Shown: piece by piece, positions 5,684-6,672 of the stretch
How the letters are laid out: each line of letters begins with the position of its first letter
Numbering within the stretch: the first letter of the stretch is position 1
Source of the DNA: Deltaproteobacteria bacterium
GTDB lineage: Bacteria; Desulfobacterota; Desulfarculia; Adiutricales; Adiutricaceae
Direction: 5' to 3'
NCBI GenBank assembly: GCA_031267005.1
Contig: JAIRZX010000423.1
Location: forward strand, 1 to 6,672
DNA length: 6,672 bases
Translations under genes and position numbers: made by a program
The notes under the pieces: generated by a model
The model's database searches: none
What the model was told of the DNA's origin: nothing
Seen by the model: only the letters and a program-made list of their open reading frames with translations

Positions 5684-6672
5684 ATGGCATACGACCCAGA
5701 CGACCGCGATTCCCTAGACGATCACCGCGATCCCATAATAGTCGACCGCGACGACGACGGGCCCGGCGACGACGAGGACTGGTACGACGAGGACCTGGGC
5801 CCGGAGCCCGAGTACACCAGTACCGGAAAGTCCGGCCCGGCGGTCAAGATCGTAGCCGCGATCCTCGTGGCGGCCGTCGCCGCCGTCGCAATTTACCTCT
5901 ACAGCAGGCCGGCCGACGTCCCGGAAGGGCCGCCGCCGTCCCCTCCGGGGGTTGCGGACAGGGATTCCGCCTCGCTGCTCCCGTCCGGCGGGGAAATCGG
6001 CGTCCAGGCCGAGGCGGCGGCCATCCCCGGGGACGCCGCCGTCCAGGCCGCCGGGGCCCCGGGCTCCGGGAGCGCTCCCGCGCCCGCCGCCGCCCCCGGA
6101 GGAGCCGCCTCCACTCCGTCCTCCCCCGAGCCGGATTTGAACTTCTCGCCCGCGCCCGGCCAGCAGCCCCCCCCGAGCCAGGCCGAGGGCGCGGAGCTCG
6201 AGGTCGCCCCGCCCGGGCCGGGCGGGGCCGAGGCTGACGAAGGCACCGTCGCCGCCGCATCCGCTTCCGACGAGTCCCTGGCGGTCGTGACCGAGCCCTC
6301 GCCCGAAGAGGCCGGCGACATAGTGGCCGCCGCCGAAGCGGCGGCTTCCCCCGACGGCGCGCCCGCCCAGCCGGACGCCGGGGCCGCCGCCGCGCCCGAG
6401 CCCCCGGACGCCGCCCCAGCACAGGAGCCCAGGGGGAGCGCGCCAGGCATAGTTCCGGAGGCGGCGGCCGGCTCCGGCGCGTCCGATCCCGCGCCTCCCA
6501 GGGTAATACCCCAGCCCAGGAGGGAGGACTCCGCTTCCGGGGGGGGAGAGGACCCCTCCCCCGCGGCCCCCGCCTCGGCCTCACAGCCGACGGTTCAGGC
6601 CCCGCCGCCGTCCGCGCCCGCCGCGGCCCCCAGGCCGACGGCGCCGTCCCCTCCCGCCGCGGCTCCCAGGCC
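5684..6672 (+). CDS. Single-pass membrane protein with acidic N-terminus and long Pro/Ala-rich linker (partial, 3' end missing)
   Basis: The frame stays open to the window edge, giving 329 full codons with no stop. Residues 1-44 are extremely acidic (20 Asp/Glu; begins MAYDPDDRDSLDDHRDP). One membrane helix follows at about residues 53-73 (AVKIVAAILVAAVAAVAIYL). The rest is Pro/Ala/Gly/Glu-rich and should be an extended, disordered extracytoplasmic linker. The ATG at 5684 is preferred because GAGGT (5674-5678) sits 5 bases upstream. An in-frame ATG at 5672 would add MRSP but lacks such a site. This layout (acidic cytoplasmic head, anchor, Pro/Ala-rich spacer) is common in bitopic envelope proteins that end in a SPOR, LysM or TonB-type domain. 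Which one, if any, lies beyond the window. The isoleucine codons are 5 ATA of 10, unusual for such GC-rich DNA but shared with the neighbours. Confidence 0.8.
   Translation, partial: MAYDPDDRDSLDDHRDPIIVDRDDDGPGDDEDWYDEDLGPEPEYTSTGKSGPAVKIVAAILVAAVAAVAIYLYSRPADVPEGPPPSPPGVADRDSASLLPSGGEIGVQAEAAAIPGDAAVQAAGAPGSGSAPAPAAAPGGAASTPSSPEPDLNFSPAPGQQPPPSQAEGAELEVAPPGPGGAEADEGTVAAASASDESLAVVTEPSPEEAGDIVAAAEAAASPDGAPAQPDAGAAAAPEPPDAAPAQEPRGSAPGIVPEAAAGSGASDPAPPRVIPQPRREDSASGGGEDPSPAAPASASQPTVQAPPPSAPAAAPRPTAPSPPAAAPR
6617..6672 (+). repeat. 36-bp-period repeat cut by the window end
   Basis: CCCGCCGCGGCCCCCAGGCC (6617-6636) recurs with one change at 6653-6672, exactly 36 bases later. It encodes PAAAPRPTAPSP-type 12-residue units in the linker of the partial membrane protein. 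Only two starts are visible, so further copies may follow outside the window. Confidence 0.6.

Noticed and set aside
5395..6237. 280-codon + strand open frame
   Set aside because: It is Arg/Pro-rich and starts at a TTG without a ribosome site. Most of it overlaps the partial membrane protein, whose frame shows an acidic head and a real membrane helix.

Overview
This window looks like chromosome from a very GC-rich bacterium. The genus cannot be named from the sequence. A Desulfobacterota/deltaproteobacterial-type genome is my best guess, based on the N-terminal architecture of the gene at 4100-5299, which resembles the membrane-anchored TPR proteins I know from that group. Codon choice is distinctive. 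Despite the high GC, ATA supplies 12 of the 29 isoleucine codons I counted in the three genes, and AGG arginine codons recur.

Layout, all convincing genes on the + strand. (1) 1-42: probable last codons of an upstream gene, whose stop overlaps the next start as ATGA. (2) 39-2357: a 772-residue, almost entirely disordered Pro/Glu/Asp/Gly-rich protein. It carries 15 tandem copies of an 18-bp (6-residue) repeat and a short amphipathic C-terminal helix. (3) 2358-4099: about 1.74 kb with no convincing intact gene. It holds a hairpin at the stop codon, coding-like remnants on the minus strand, a hairpin resembling the right end of an IS200/IS605-type element, a moderately AT-rich stretch (about 3241-3460), an extreme AT island (25 G/C in 160 bases at 3611-3770) and a candidate promoter. 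(4) 4100-5299: a single-pass membrane protein with a TPR-like domain and a repeat-bearing Pro/Ala/Ser/Gly-rich tail. (5) 5300-5683: GC-rich spacer. (6) 5684 to the window end: the N-terminal 329 residues of a single-pass membrane protein with an acidic N-terminus and a long Pro/Ala-rich linker. Its C-terminal domain lies beyond the window.

Three consecutive genes encode proteins dominated by low-complexity sequence, two of them membrane-anchored near the N-terminus. This suggests cell-envelope or scaffold roles, but no enzyme motif or recognised pathway is visible. I see no tRNA, rRNA, CRISPR array or intact transposase. The most unusual parts are the decayed, compositionally mosaic intergenic region and the coding repeats. 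I found no convincing evidence for a complete new system.
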